DNA of 64,000 bases from Bretschneidera sinensis (GCA_023935145.1 CM043700.1:104484900-104548899), one strand, 5' to 3'. Counted from the first letter of the stretch, positions 11,064 through 22,166 are shown. Notes: generated by a model not told the origin, from the sequence alone. Made by a program: numbers and translations.

Positions 11064-12423
11064 TCAAGCAAAAATAAGAGATTAATTCTATGGTAGGAGT
11101 TAAAAACAAAGTAAAGCAATGCTAGCGTTGAACCAAGAGTAATTCACTTTTTGTCCCAAAAATTACACATAACATACGGCATATAGAATCATTAAATTTC
11201 ACCTAAGTCCAAAAGTAATCCAAACATCAATCTTAAAATCGTTATTGACTCTTAACATCCATCTTACCACAAACCATTAATCCAAACACCCAGATGATTT
11301 TATGCATAAGATTCATGAATACAAGTCTTGGCCTCTAAAAACATAATAAATTGAGTGACATCAATCACAAAAACAAGCTCCATAGGCTCACTTTTCAAAT
11401 CACTCTCCACTATTGTAGAAAAATCACACTACATTGGATCAAAAGGTCTTTAATAAGCTTGTAACGTTAGGCTAAGGTAAAGGTTAAGAAAGAACGGGAA
11501 GGATTCAACAAGTAGAAGAACTAAATCTCTTAGTTTTGAACACAACTCTTTAAGCATTGGATAACCTTACTTCAACACCCAACTCTTTCAACATTTTTTT
11601 ATAAGAGCATATCTCTCAATAAATCACCACTTTTCTTTTCTTTTCTTTTTTCTTTGCCATAATTCACTTCTTTTTTTTTCTTTTCTTTTGTATTTTGGCA
11701 TAAGACCATTCACCTCCTTTTTCATTTTTTTTTCACAACCCCCAGCTTATCTTCTTTAATGTACCTGGGTTATGGTAGTAATATTTTTTTTTCATATTTC
11801 CACCCTTACTCCTTTTAAGTGTTTCTCACAACATGTGTATAACTAAGTTCTTTTAAAAGAAAGGTAAGGATAAAATATTTTTAGGCTCATAAAGGTGAGT
11901 AAATGGTTTATCGAAAGAAACAAGGCTCAATTTTTCTTTTCAAGAAAAAGGCTCAAATAGGTGACTAGTGATAAATTAGCAATGGTAGGTTTGAAAGGCT
12001 CAAACGGTCCAAAAATGGCCTATATCATATCCTAAGTAATGTGCATTCTAGGAATTCGCCTCAAGTGATTATCAAGTAAGTTCTAGAGCTTGTCAAGACC
12101 GCAAAATTATTCACAAAATAATCACAAATAAAACTTTTCTAAATGTTTAAGACTAATCATACAATCTTACCACAAGCTAGAGTCTCAAACCAAATGAAGA
12201 TTGATACTTCAATTAATTTCAAACCGAAGCAAGATTTAACTCATTCTAAATTTTATCTGCTATCTCAATTAAGTTTATATCATTGACATGTGAATTAACT
12301 CCAAGGCAACCACAAAGCATGCTTAAAACAAAAAGAGAGGGAAAATGACACCAAGCAATTCAATGGAAAAAGAAAAAAAATGTATGGAAATAAAGAATAT
12401 TGAAATAAAGAGATGCGTTTCCT
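11064..12423 (-). other. ATH-2 3' non-coding region
   Basis: No gene seen. Close in sequence to 53935-55270 of ATH-6, block by block. Includes CT-rich low-complexity runs (about 11636-11760; CTTTT repeats on the plus strand). It lies between the two hairpin/G-tract modules. Conservation between two separate insertions suggests it belongs to the element rather than being host filler. Confidence 0.7.
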
Positions 12424-12461
12424 CCACCCCCAACTTAAAAATTACATTGATCTCAATGTAA
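12424..12461 (-). ncRNA. Hairpin plus G-tract module, ATH-2 upstream copy
   Basis: On the minus strand an 8-bp stem TTACATTG/CAATGTAA (12461-12454 and 12449-12442) with loop AGAT is followed by TTTTTAAGTTGGGGGTGG. It lies 1.4 kb upstream of the 3' LTR. Equivalent structures occur in ATH-3 and ATH-4 with changed but still paired bases. A structural RNA role is inferred, not known to me. Confidence 0.5.
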
Positions 12462-12656
12462 AAGAAAGAGTAAAGGAAACTCCCATTGTAGCCAAAGGTG
12501 CACAGAAGCTGAAAATTGTGCTCCACCATTTGAACTGCTTCGTATTTTTGTCCCTGAAAAAGAAATACGAAAGTAAAACTGAAAAACAACAAGATAATAA
12601 TAATAAACAATAAAAAAAAGAAATATAAAAAAATAATAAAAATAAAAGGATACGTT

Positions 12657-13738
12657 GTGGGTTGCCTCCCAAAAGCGTTAAGTTTTACATCTTCAGCCAG
12701 ACACTCTTATTCCCTCCTTGAAAAACATAGGTTGAATGCATCCACCACTGCTTCATTGCCAAATTTGGTGCTTCTATGCTTTTGGGGGGCCTTAAGGATG
12801 TCATCAGTAACATCCGCAAATTCTGGCTCGATGTATGCTTTGGTAAAGCCATGGATGAGGGTGGACTCAAATGGATTAAGGTATTGGACCTTTTCCATGA
12901 ATGAGTCAATCATGTATGCTTGTGATTGATGGCTTTCATCCACATCATTTGATTTTTTCATTGTTGGGATGTGTAATGACTTACCCCTCAGTGTCTCAAT
13001 GGCATTCACCTCCTTCAAATTATTTTGTGCTATGTGTTGACCATGGGATGTGGATTGATCTTGAGAAGGGAACTTACCTCGCTCAGCTACACTCAAGTAG
13101 CTCATCAACTTGGACACTTGGCTCTTTATCGCCTTATGTTCTTCAACAACCTGCGTAATCAAAGATTCAAGTCTTTGATTAGTCTTACCCTGTGCCTCAA
13201 TAAAAGCATGCAAAGTGTCTTCTAAAGGACTCCTAGAAGATGAAGGTGCATGATGTGGTTCAGAATATGAGCTAGGGGTTGTGCAAGCTGCTGATTTTCA
13301 GATTTCCAACTGAATGTGGGGTTATCGTGCCATCCTGGATTATAGGTATTAGAGAAGGGTGTAAAAGGCTTCGTGTACATGCCTAAGGCATTACATTGTT
13401 CCTCATAAATCCCTCTTGTATCAACAAATGTGAGGCACTCTTGAGCGGGATGACCTACCCCGCCTCACACAAAACATGGTTTCAAAGATTCGGCATGGTT
13501 AGCCATGTGTGTTGGCTTTGAGCATTTAGTTTTTAATGCCTCTAGTTCCCTGGTGAGCATCTCGACCTTGGCCTTAAGGTTATCCTCTTCCCTAAGATGG
13601 CAAATTACACCACCATTTGGGTTCCCTATAGGTCGTGACCTATTTGTGCTTTCAGTAGCACTAAGTCCAGTCCAAGTGTGAGCTTTTTCAGCAAGCTCAT
13701 TGAGGTACTCTATGGCCTCATCAGGATCTTTGTCTAAA
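12657..13738 (-). pseudogene. ATH-2 gag C-terminal part and short C-terminal tail
   Basis: Continues gag from 19253 across the ATH-3 insertion. The zinc knuckle near 13490-13440 reads CFV-stop-GGVGHPAQEC, so it is broken by a stop at the second Cys. A 168-residue open piece at 13213-12707 contains QGKTNQRLESLITQVVEE (like ATH-6 gag) and KFPSQDQSTSHGQHIAQ. It then diverges into an element-specific tail (YMIDSFMEKVQYLNPFESTL to VVDAFNLCF). Directly after comes the AEDVKLNAFGRQP block that in Athila elements marks the end of integrase. Protease, RT, RNase H and most of integrase are therefore gone between these points. Confidence 0.75.
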
Positions 13739-13910
13739 AACTCTGATGAGTCTTAAATATTGCATATTGTAGACCCTTAACTTATATTTGTTATGCTCTT
13801 AGTTAGTAGTATTTCACTTTATTTTACGTCTTTCTTGTGTTTTGTGTATTTTTACAGGTTTGTGGAGAAAATAAAGCATTTCAGGAGATGTAAAGCTTCT
13901 GGAGACATTG

Positions 13911-14130
13911 CGATCGATCGCACGAGATATGCGATCGAGCACACCTGCCTACGAACGAGCGCATGGTCAACATCCCACATCGAAATATTTGAAGTTCAGT
14001 GCATCTGTGATCGATCGTAGCAGACATGTGATCGAGCACATATGAGATCGTGCGCACAAGACATGCGATCGATCGTACCTGCGATCGATCGTACCTGCGA
14101 TCGATCGCACCACACTACGATCGAGCGTAC
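13911..14130 (+). repeat. CGATCG-word array in ATH-3 5' LTR U3
   Basis: About ten copies of GCGATCGATCG, GCGATCGAGCG and close variants in 220 bp, many followed by CACC, TACC or CACA. Ends about 50 bp upstream of the TATA box. The 3' LTR array (18185-18370) lacks one 21-bp stretch and one 17-bp unit. A cluster of self-complementary words here fits an enhancer array, which is inference. Confidence 0.8.
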
Positions 14131-14183
14131 ACGGGCAGTATCCCACATCGAATCTGCAACCCATATTGCTCTGGGTCTTCCCC

Positions 14184-14190
14184 TATATAA
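14184..14190 (+). promoter_or_regulatory. TATA box of ATH-3 LTR
   Basis: CTATATAAACACC, repeated at 18422-18428 in the 3' LTR, just downstream of the CGATCG array. Confidence 0.7.
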
Positions 14191-15010
14191 ACACCATCTA
14201 GCTTCATCATTCAGTGTACAATTCCTGAGCCACTTTGGTGTTTACCGGTGGACGTCTGCTAGCATTTTGGTGGATCCCGAAGGCATTGCTACCACGAGGG
14301 GAAGCGCTGCCCGTCAGCAAGTGGAATTTCTCCCATGTAAAGTTGTTTATTTATTTCTTTATATTCAGTTGTTTTAGTTTAAATGTTTAGCACTTTTTAT
14401 TATAGTTTTATAGTTATGAGTGGCTAGACTCTTCAGCTAAGGTTGAAGATGAAGCCCTGCCGTTGTTTGTCATAGTAGTTCAGATTTGCTTGTACAAATC
14501 TGATAATTTTTAGTATAAATGTTCTGTCAATTATTTGAGTTAATCTTGTGACTGATTGAGTTTAAATTGTTCTGTTGGATATTCCTTGTGTTTCATCTGA
14601 TGGATACATCGAATTGTTTTCGATTAAATTGGATTTCCTTTGTGATTTGTTAAGAGCGGATACATCCGATGCTTTTGGTTTAATTGGGATATTCTTTGTT
14701 TTTTGTCTTATAGATGGATTCATGGAATTTTTTGATAGGCTATCTTTAGAACATTAAGTTATATGCCTAACTTTGGCGGGGTGGATTCAGAAACCTTAGT
14801 GTGTTTTTATTAGTTTTTAAAATCAATTTAGTTTAGCTTTTATTTATTTTGCAACATATAATTACAAATTTGGAACTAGGTTAAAATAGACTTAGTTTAG
14901 ATAAAAAATATATTTTCACAACACAATTCCCTGTGGATTCGACATCGCACTTGCACAACACTATATTGTAAACGACTCGTGCGCTTGCGAGTAAATTAAA
15001 ACTCACAACA

Positions 15011-15033
15011 AGTTTTTGGCGCCGTTGCCGGGA
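15011..15033 (+). other. ATH-3 primer binding site
   Basis: AGTTTTTGGCGCCGTTGCCG directly follows the 5' LTR. An intact TGGCGCCGTTGCC primer site, the best preserved in the window. Confidence 0.95.
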
Positions 15034-15120
15034 AATTGTTTGGTTTGTGAAAAGTTTTTGTCTAAAATGATTTTATTTTTCTACTAGTTAGTTATTTTTT
15101 TTTTGGTTTAAAAAAAAATT

Positions 15121-15740
15121 ATGTGGATGAATCCAGCGCCGGTTTCACAGTCTTTAGAGGACACCATTAAGGAGTACATGAAAATGACCGGCTCGTCCCT
15201 CAATGCTGCCAACACATTCAATGTTGATAGCTGTTCCATCTGTGCTAGTCCCATGCATCTAGCACAGAATTGTCCATCAATGCCAGCTTGTGCCGAGTAC
15301 CCCATGGAACAAATGAATGCTTTCAATGACTGTTGTTGGGAATCAAATGGATCTTACTCCGAAACATATAATCCGGGGTGGTGGAACCACTCTAATTTTT
15401 CATGGGAGTAGAACCAACTGATGAATAAAGGAGGAGCCCCTTATAATCAATACCCTCCCGAATTTCCTCCACCAATACCAAGTTATGCCTATCCAGCACC
15501 ATCACCTGCTTACCAAGCTCCCATTCAAGCGCCAGTGTCGGTTTCACAGTCATTGGAGGACACTCTCAATGATTTCATGAAAATGACTAGCCAATCTATG
15601 AGTGAAGTGATGAGTGCAACCATAGAAAACACCCAAGCGATTGCCGAGCTAGAGAGTCAAATTGATCAAATCGCAAGTTACATGGGTGAAGGAGAGGAAA
15701 GAAAGTTCCCAGTCAACCTGATCCTAACCCAAAGGAACAG
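15121..15740 (+). pseudogene. ATH-3 nucleocapsid-like protein
   Basis: Frame from ATG 15121, broken by TAG at 15409 and continuing in the same frame from 15421. Near its start is a zinc knuckle CSICASPMHLAQNC (C-x2-C-x4-H-x4-C, all ligands kept). A YNPGWWNHSNFSW block typical of Athila gag follows, then a Pro/Tyr-rich stretch and a helical segment (ENTQAIAELESQIDQIASYM). The capsid core that should precede the knuckle is absent. The block PVSQSLEDTIKEYMKMT occurs twice (about 15142 and 15535). Could still bind RNA; would rely on capsid from another element. Confidence 0.7.
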
Positions 15741-15746
15741 TTTGCG

Positions 15747-16736
15747 GTGGAAAATTTATCAACTCCTATACAAGGGCAAGAAAGTGGCAACAAAGAAAAG
15801 AGAGATGCTGAGCTATCTACAGCCACACCTATCATTAAGGATCTCCCTGGGTCGTTTTTACCTAAAGTGCCTTACCCTGAGAGATTACAAGCGCCCAAGA
15901 AAGGAGAGGAGTTTGAGGATCCCCTAGAGGCATGCTTTGCTCACTTTGGAGAGGACTTGGGCTTAGATAAGTTACTAGAGGAAGTGAATGCCATTTTGGA
16001 GTCTGATCCTCAGAAGAGCAGTGAGACGGAGGAGACTATGGATGAATCATGTATTGAGGACCCCCTGGAGGCATGCTTTGCTCAATTTGAAGAGGATTTG
16101 GGCTTAGATAAGTTGTTTGAACAAGCAAATGCTACTTTGGAGTCTGCTCCTCTAAAGATCAGTGAGACAGAGGAAACCACAACACCTGAACCCACCAAGA
16201 AGGAACTTAAGCCTTTACCGGACAATCTTAAGTATAAGTTCCTAGGTCCAGCAGATTCTTTGCCTATAATTATAGCTTTAGATTTGGGTGATGCTCCAGA
16301 GGAGAAATTATTAGACGTCTTAAGAGAGCATAAGGAAGCTATAGGCTGGACTATTGAGGATGTCAAGGGTATCAACCCCTCGTTGGTAATACACATGATA
16401 CAGTTGGAGGAGAATGCCAAGCCATTGAGGGAGCCACAAAGAAGGTTCAACCCTGCTATGCAAGAGGTTGTGAGGGCAGAAGATATTAAGCTGTTAGAGG
16501 CAAGGATCATTTATCCCATTTCTGATAGCAAGGGTGTGAGCCTGATTCAAGTCGTGCCCAAACGTGCTGAATTGACGGTAGTAAATAAAGACGACGAGTT
16601 GGTTCCAACTCAAGTGCAGTCAAGATGGAGAAAGTGTCTAGACTACTATAAATTGAATGCTGCCACTAGGCCTGATCATTTTCTATTTCCATTTATTGAT
16701 CAGATGGTGGAGCGCTTAGTTGGGTCTGTTTATTAA
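15747..16736 (+). pseudogene. ATH-3 acidic linker and truncated RT start
   Basis: An open frame of 329 residues in a different frame from 15121-15740, so a frameshift lies near 15740. It holds two tandem copies of an acidic module (EDPLEACFAHFGEDLGLDKL and a 141-bp-offset copy), then pol sequence: KELKPLPDNLKYKFLG, EAIGWTIEDVKGI, REPQRRFNPAMQEVV, ARIIYPISDSK, LDYYKLNAATRPDHF. It stops right after FIDQMVERL, before the palm. The catalytic YxDD part of RT is missing, so it cannot be a polymerase. Long openness may reflect youth rather than use. Confidence 0.75.
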
Positions 16737-16977
16737 TGTTGGGTATGGCTGAAGACGTTAAACTTAGCGCTCATGAGAGGCACCCCACATGTTATCTTTT
16801 CTTTTGTTTATTTATTATTTCGCATTTTTATGATTAATGTTTGTTTCCAGTATTTTTTGTTTTCCTGTTTTTATTTTTCAGGGACAAAGCGTACTTCAGT
16901 TCAAGTTTGGGGGTATGCTATGAGCCATACCAGTCCAGATAGTTCTCCATATCTCAGGTCAGCTCTTTCCATATTAG
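16737..16977 (+). other. ATH-3 remnant after pol
   Basis: GGCTGAAGACGTTAAACTTAG near 16748 is the block that follows integrase in Athila elements (also in ATH-2 near 12700), so most of pol was lost between 16736 and 16748. A lone CAAGTTTGGGGGTATG tract lies at 16901-16916. Confidence 0.65.
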
Positions 16978-17021
16978 TTACACATTGGGGTCAATGTGTA
17001 ATTTAAGTTTGGGGGTATGGG
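16978..17021 (+). ncRNA. Hairpin plus G-tract module, ATH-3 upstream copy
   Basis: A perfect 10-bp stem TTACACATTG/CAATGTGTAA (16978-16987, 16992-17001) with loop GGGT, followed at once by TTTAAGTTTGGGGGTATGG. It is 1.0 kb upstream of the 3' LTR. 17022-17978 after it holds no gene that I can see. Confidence 0.55.
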
Positions 17022-17978
17022 AGACACATCACACACTTTGTCCTAATTTGTTGTCTTTTCGTCATAGAGATAAATGCATGCTCATGTTATCGTGAAATTT
17101 TAGTTGATCTAAACATTTTCTGTGATGTGATGTCATTGGTGAGCTTAACATTTTGAACACATGATCTGGTGATAAATTTTTAAAATTTAGTTACTTACTT
17201 TAGGCATTTTGAGAATTCACATGTTTGATCTAATCTAACACGAGCACATTAGCACAAATTATGTGAGGTATGACACGTGATTTTAATGTGTATTTTTCCT
17301 TATCTTAACCGAAACTGGATGACTTGTTGGATGAACACTTGGGCATAAAGAAAGAAAAAAAAATTAATTACTACAACTTTCCGCTGAGTAACTGGCCCTC
17401 TTGCCTCAGTAAGCAGTGAGTGTTCACGTCAAAAGGTGGAATTTTGCTTGGTAGTATTAAGGCCGGTTTATTTTCGTAGCCTTTTTGACTCGAGTTAGTA
17501 AGTCCTTAGGGGTGTCTGAACACCTAATGCCCTTAAACCATCTGGTTTGGGAGTCATTGACTCAACACTCGCTACATGGGTCAATTAGAAAGCTTAAGGG
17601 AACTAAACATAGTCGTGCCTTATTATTGTTAAAAAAATAAAAAGAATAAAGAATAAAATAAAAACTATGCCTTTTCGTTCATTTTTGATGGGAAATTCGG
17701 TGAATCTTGAGACATGGAGACCTTACACATTAGAGTTACTTGGAAGCTTCATTTTTATATGCTAATTCACCTTACACTGATTCAAGCTTGTGATGCCTTA
17801 TCCTGCCTTTTGTAAGTAATTAGATTTTAACATTTCTATTCATTGCGAAGATGGGTTTACCTTTTTAAGCTTGCTTATGAATGAATATCATGGTGATGTG
17901 TGCTCCTTAAATTTTTGGATACCATGAGTGATGACTTTATCTTTATGTTCTTTGTTTTTCATTGAGTCTTTTATTTTG

Positions 17979-18018
17979 TTTTGCTAAGGGACTAGCAAAA
18001 TATAAGTTTGGGGGTATT
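17979..18018 (+). other. ATH-3 polypurine tract with upstream hairpin
   Basis: Stem TTTTGCTA/TAGCAAAA (17979-17986, 17993-18000), loop AGGGAC, then TATAAGTTTGGGGGTATT touching the 3' LTR. The G-rich tract is the plus-strand primer. Confidence 0.8.
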
Positions 18019-19247
18019 TGATGAGTCTTAAATATTGCATATTTTAGACCCTTAACTTATATTTGTTATGCTCTTAGTTAGTAGTATTTCACTTTATTTT
18101 ACGTCTTTCTTGTGTTTTGTGTATTTTTACAGGTTTGTGGAGAAAATAAAGCATTTCAGGAGATGTGAAGCTTCTGGAGACATTGCAATCGAGCGCACCT
18201 GCCTATGAACGAGTGCATGGTCAACATCCCACATCAAAATATTTAAAGTTCAGTGCATCTGCGATCGATCGTAGCAGACATGCAATCGAGCGCACATGAG
18301 ATCGTGCGCACAAGACATGCGATCGAACGTACCTACGATCGATCTCACCACACTGCGATCGAGCGCACACGGGAAATATCCCACATCGAATCTGCAACCC
18401 ATATTGCTCCGGGTCTTCCCCTATATAAACACCATCTGGCTTCATCATTCAATGTACAATTCCTGAGCCACTTTGGTGTTTACCGGTGGACGTCCGCTAG
18501 CATTTTGGTGGATCCCGAAGGCATTGCTACCACGAGGGGAAGCGCCACCTGTCAGCGAGTGGAATTTCTCCCATGTAAAGTTGTTTATTTATTTCTTTAT
18601 ATTCAGTTGTTTTAGTTTAAATGTTTAGCACTTTTTATTATAGTTTTATAGTTATGAGTGGCTAGACTCTTTAGCTAAGGTTGAAGATGAAGCCCTGCCG
18701 TTGTTTGTCATAATAGTTCAGATTTGCTTGTACAAATCTGATAATTTTTAGTATAAATGTTCTGTCAATTATTTGAGTTAATCTTGTGATTGATTGAGTT
18801 TAAATTGTTCTGTTGGATATTCCTTGTGTTTCATCTGATGGATACATCGAATTGCTTTCGATTAAATTGGATTTCCTTTGTGATTTGTTAAGAGCGGATA
18901 CATCGGATGCTTTTGGTTTAATTGGGATATTTTTTGTTTTTTGTCTTATAGTTGGATTCATGGAATTTTTTGATAGGCTATCTTTAGAACATTAAGTTAT
19001 ATGCCTAACTTTGGCGGGGTGGATTCAGAAACCTTAGTGTGTTTTTATTAGTTTTTAAAATCAATTTAGTTTAGCTTTTATTTATTTTGCAACATATAAT
19101 TACAAATTTGGAACTAGGTTAAAATAGACTTAGTTTAGATAAAAATATATTTTCACAACACAATTCCCTGTGGATTCGACCTCGCACTTGCACAACACTA
19201 TATTGCAAACGACTCGTGCGCTTGCGAGTAAATTAAAACTCACAACA
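18019..19247 (+). repeat. ATH-3 3' LTR
   Basis: 1229 bp, near-identical to 13744-15010. CGATCG array at 18185-18370, TATA at 18422. Followed by target duplication AACTC. Confidence 0.96.
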
Positions 19248-19252
19248 AACTC

Positions 19253-19960
19253 ACCATTACACATCATCTCTACAAATTGATGCTCTCTATATGTAAGTCC
19301 CTCATAAAAATAGGACACTAAATGCCAACTCTCATACCCATGGTGAGGGCACATACTCAATAACTCTTTAAATCTCTCCCAAGACTGATACAAAGTCTCG
19401 CTGTCCTTTTATGCAAAGGTGGAGATTTGCCTTTTTAAAGCATTGGTCTTATGTTGGGGAAAGTATTTATTAAAAAAAATCCAAGTCATTTCAGTCCACG
19501 ACCCAATAGATCATGGTCTAAGTGAATATAGCCAACTCTTTGCTCTATCCTTCAAAGCGAAAGGAAAGAACTTAAGCCTCACAATGTCATTGGTTTCGTC
19601 TTGACTATGAAAAGTCACGACTACTTCCTCAAACTCTCTAATGTGCACATATGGGTTTTCATTATCCAAGCCATGAAAGGTAGGGAGTAAATGAATCATC
19701 CATGGTTTAAGATCTAATTGGCGAGTATTGGCTGGAAACATGATGCATGATGGTGTGGCTGTGCGTGCAGGGTGAAGGTAATCCTGAAGTGTCCTAGCAA
19801 CATTCTCATTAAGGTTATTGGCTATGTTAACAAAATCCTCTAAATTCTCACTTGGGCTTCCACTATTAGTTGATCTAGGCGAGGTTTCACTATCAGACTC
19901 GGAGGAGAGGGTAATTCTAGTTCAGGTCCTCTAATGAATCTACCTCGCAAATCTCTCGGT
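19253..19960 (-). pseudogene. ATH-2 gag N-terminal part
   Basis: Capsid core of ATH-2 gag: LLPTFHGLDNENPYVHIREF (about 19700-19640), IVRLKFFPFALKDRAKSWL (about 19590-19530), then MCPHHGYESWHLVSYFYEGL (about 19365-19300). It matches ATH-6 gag at 61183-62094 nearly word for word. Interrupted by ATH-3 after NGEF; the rest is at 12657-13738. Stops and a frame change are present between 19511 and 19393. The start is probably near 19960, not clearly defined. Confidence 0.8.
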
Positions 19961-20151
19961 CTAAGCATGCACCAAATGAATCAGAGAGGAAATAAATAAA
20001 ACAGAATAATAAATAAATAAATAATCAGAAAATCAAAACTAAGGTAAAAGAACAATATTACCGTATTTACAAACTGCTGAAAAGAAAAATATTTACAATT
20101 CTTCTACCGTCACACTCAAAGTTGACAAGCTTCCTTGTACTTAAGCGCGTT

Positions 20152-20174
20152 TTCCCGGAAACGGCGCCAAAATT
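20152..20174 (-). other. ATH-2 primer binding site
   Basis: The minus strand reads TCAAATTTTGGCGCCGTTTC next to the 5' LTR: the Athila primer site with one change in the GTTGCC part. Confidence 0.85.
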
Positions 20175-21645
20175 TGATTACACCCAAAACATAATGTGGT
20201 AGTTGTAGTATAGTTTTGGGGTGTCGATTCCACAGGGAAACAAGTTAATTACAGAAGAATGTGTCAACTTGAACACAAACGATAAAAGATTGATTAAGAG
20301 AATCTGAATTGTTTATTTTATGAAAATTATGTTAATGATTGAATAATATTAAAGAAACGACAAGGTTCCGAAAATCCTCCCTAGGTTTATTGCTCTAATC
20401 CTAACTTGATTTAGTTGTTTTTATCTCGATTGCAAGTTTCACATCCCAAACAGGCAATCGGAAAATATTCGATGAAAGTGCATTTATAAATCCTCATGTA
20501 ATTGTTATGAAATCTTCTTTACTTTCAAATACACATGACCTAACTTATAAATTATCAAGAGATGATGATATATCTAAAAGACAATACCGCAGCAATGGAC
20601 AAATCTATAAAAGAGATCTACCGGACTCAATCACACCCAAACAAGTACACATAAGAAAAGCATGACTGAACTTATATGGAAAAGAAGCATGCAATCACCG
20701 GAGTAATAATAAATCTACTAATTAAATTAAGAATAAAACATAACAATGTTTAACGAAAATAGTATCCAACTACAACCGAATCGAATAAAGAAAAATAAGA
20801 ACAACTACACCTAGGGATTCATCCCTTCGCATTGCTTGGAGACTAGCCAGCCATGGGGCTCATGCTTCTTTGAGTTGCCTCCAGCCTCTCAACGATCATC
20901 CTCAGCTTGCCCTCCAAATTTATACTTTCGGATTGCTCCTAAAGGCCTCTGGATTGCTCCTAAAGGCCCTCTGGAGTCACTCTCTAATGATTTCAGATGA
21001 GCTCCGATTGATGCTCAAAGCTAAAGTGGAGTGGGTCTTATATAGGCAAATATCAAGAGTGCAATGTGTCTCCCATCCGATGTGGGATGTGGGATATAGA
21101 AATGTGTTTTCCAACCGATGTGGGATGTGGGATTTAAGCTCAAAATCACGCTGAAATCCCGCACAGCCTGATCTTTGTCTACTAAAACTTTCATAACTTT
21201 CTCTAGAAAAATCCTTTTGACGAACTGTAAAATTCTCCAGAAAATAGACTTCCGGATCTTTCTAAGCATATATGGATCATCTCATGGTTCTTCTTGTATT
21301 AGTACATTTTAATTTTCAAAGTTGATTGATCTGTACGGGCAATTCTCGCAATTTAGTGAAACTCCTTTCCAATGCAGGCAGCAGTTGTTGCTCTTTTAAG
21401 CCCTCCATCTTGTCCTTCCGAAAGTATTCCATCACTCCAGTATGCCTTGAGTCTTTATTCTTCAAGCAATGATAACTTTTCCTCCTCTTTTGAGCTTAAA
21501 GTACCTGAAAATGCACCGAAGTAGATCAATGATCCAAGAATGATACTTTAGAGTTGTTAACGTATAAAAGTGCAATCAAAACCTAGATCAACCCTAAAAT
21601 GCTAACAATTAAGTACTGTTAAGATGCATTTTATGACTCTCATCA
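20175..21645 (-). repeat. ATH-2 5' LTR
   Basis: 1471 bp, TGATTACACC to CTCATCA on the plus strand, matching 9547-11027. Followed by target duplication AGTCC, after which TAT-1 resumes. Confidence 0.95.
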
Positions 21646-22166
21646 AGTCCTCAGGGGGCAATAGCTCTTGCAGGCATGACCGCGATCTCGCCATTTGGTT
21701 AGGTAACCACCTCCTCTTTGGCCTCGACCCCATCCTATGGCTGGGCAGCCACCTCCTCCTCGCAGCCCTCATTGACCACGGTTAACTCCTCCTCCAAAGG
21801 GCTAACCAAGTCTACAGCCGAGAAGCCAGCCTCGGGGTAGAGGGCTTCAGTTTTTTTCTTTGCCTCCAAACGCTCTCAAGGTACTGCAGATCTACCTCAT
21901 CCTCGACGGCCACCCGATAGGAAGCTAAGTCCTTGAAGGCGGCCAAGGCATCCTCTACCTTCGAATATGAGCCTTGGCCTCCTCCCTGAGCTGCTGCTCC
22001 GAAGCTATAACAACACCCCTCTCTCTTGGCCTGGTTGGCCACCTCCAAGGACACCTATAGCTTACGGATAAGATCGACACTCTCATCCACCTTGTGTTGA
22101 GCCCTGACCTAGCTTCTCAGCTGTGTCTATGCATCGACGCCACAACACTGCCAACAGTACACCCAA

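Larger units (their letters stand above)
13744..15010 (+). repeat. ATH-3 5' LTR
   Basis: 1267 bp, TGATGAGTCT...ACTCACAACA. 38 bp longer than the 3' LTR (1229 bp); the whole difference lies in the CGATCG-rich array. Short frames such as 14042-14377 and 14575-14757 are LTR sequence, not genes; they recur in the other LTR. Confidence 0.96.
13744..19247 (+). mobile_element. ATH-3: non-autonomous Athila-type element
   Basis: Plus-strand element of 5504 bp with LTRs 13744-15010 and 18019-19247, primer site and polypurine tract, flanked by perfect target duplication AACTC (13739-13743 and 19248-19252). It sits inside ATH-2 gag, where the interrupted gag reads through once the insertion is removed. 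Internal part 3.0 kb: a nucleocapsid-like piece, a linker and the first part of RT, then non-coding. No capsid core, active-site RT, RNase H or integrase. LTRs are nearly identical apart from two deletions in the CGATCG array, so the insertion is recent relative to its neighbours. Confidence 0.95.
9547..21645 (-). mobile_element. ATH-2: non-autonomous Athila-type element
   Basis: A minus-strand element with two LTRs (9547-11027 and 20175-21645), a primer site at 20152-20174 and a G-rich tract at 11028-11043. The target duplication is AGTCC at 9542-9546 and 21646-21650. With the ATH-3 insertion removed, its internal part is about 3.6 kb and holds gag but no protease, RT, RNase H or integrase. 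LTR end sequence and 3' non-coding part resemble those of ATH-6, a likely protein donor family. Its first base is C instead of T (9547), probably a later mutation. Confidence 0.92.

Noticed and set aside
12323..12672. Hydrophobic frames (95 and 76 codons) resembling membrane proteins
   Set aside because: Produced by T-rich non-coding ATH-2 sequence; the same region in ATH-6 has different, shifted frames.
13911..14130. GATC-rich block as a bacterial origin or methylation cluster
   Set aside because: It is inside a plant LTR, occurs in both LTR copies and stands before a TATA box.
14042..14757. Small frames (111 and 60 codons) repeated at 18253 and 18813
   Set aside because: They are the same places in the two ATH-3 LTRs; no start context or domain.
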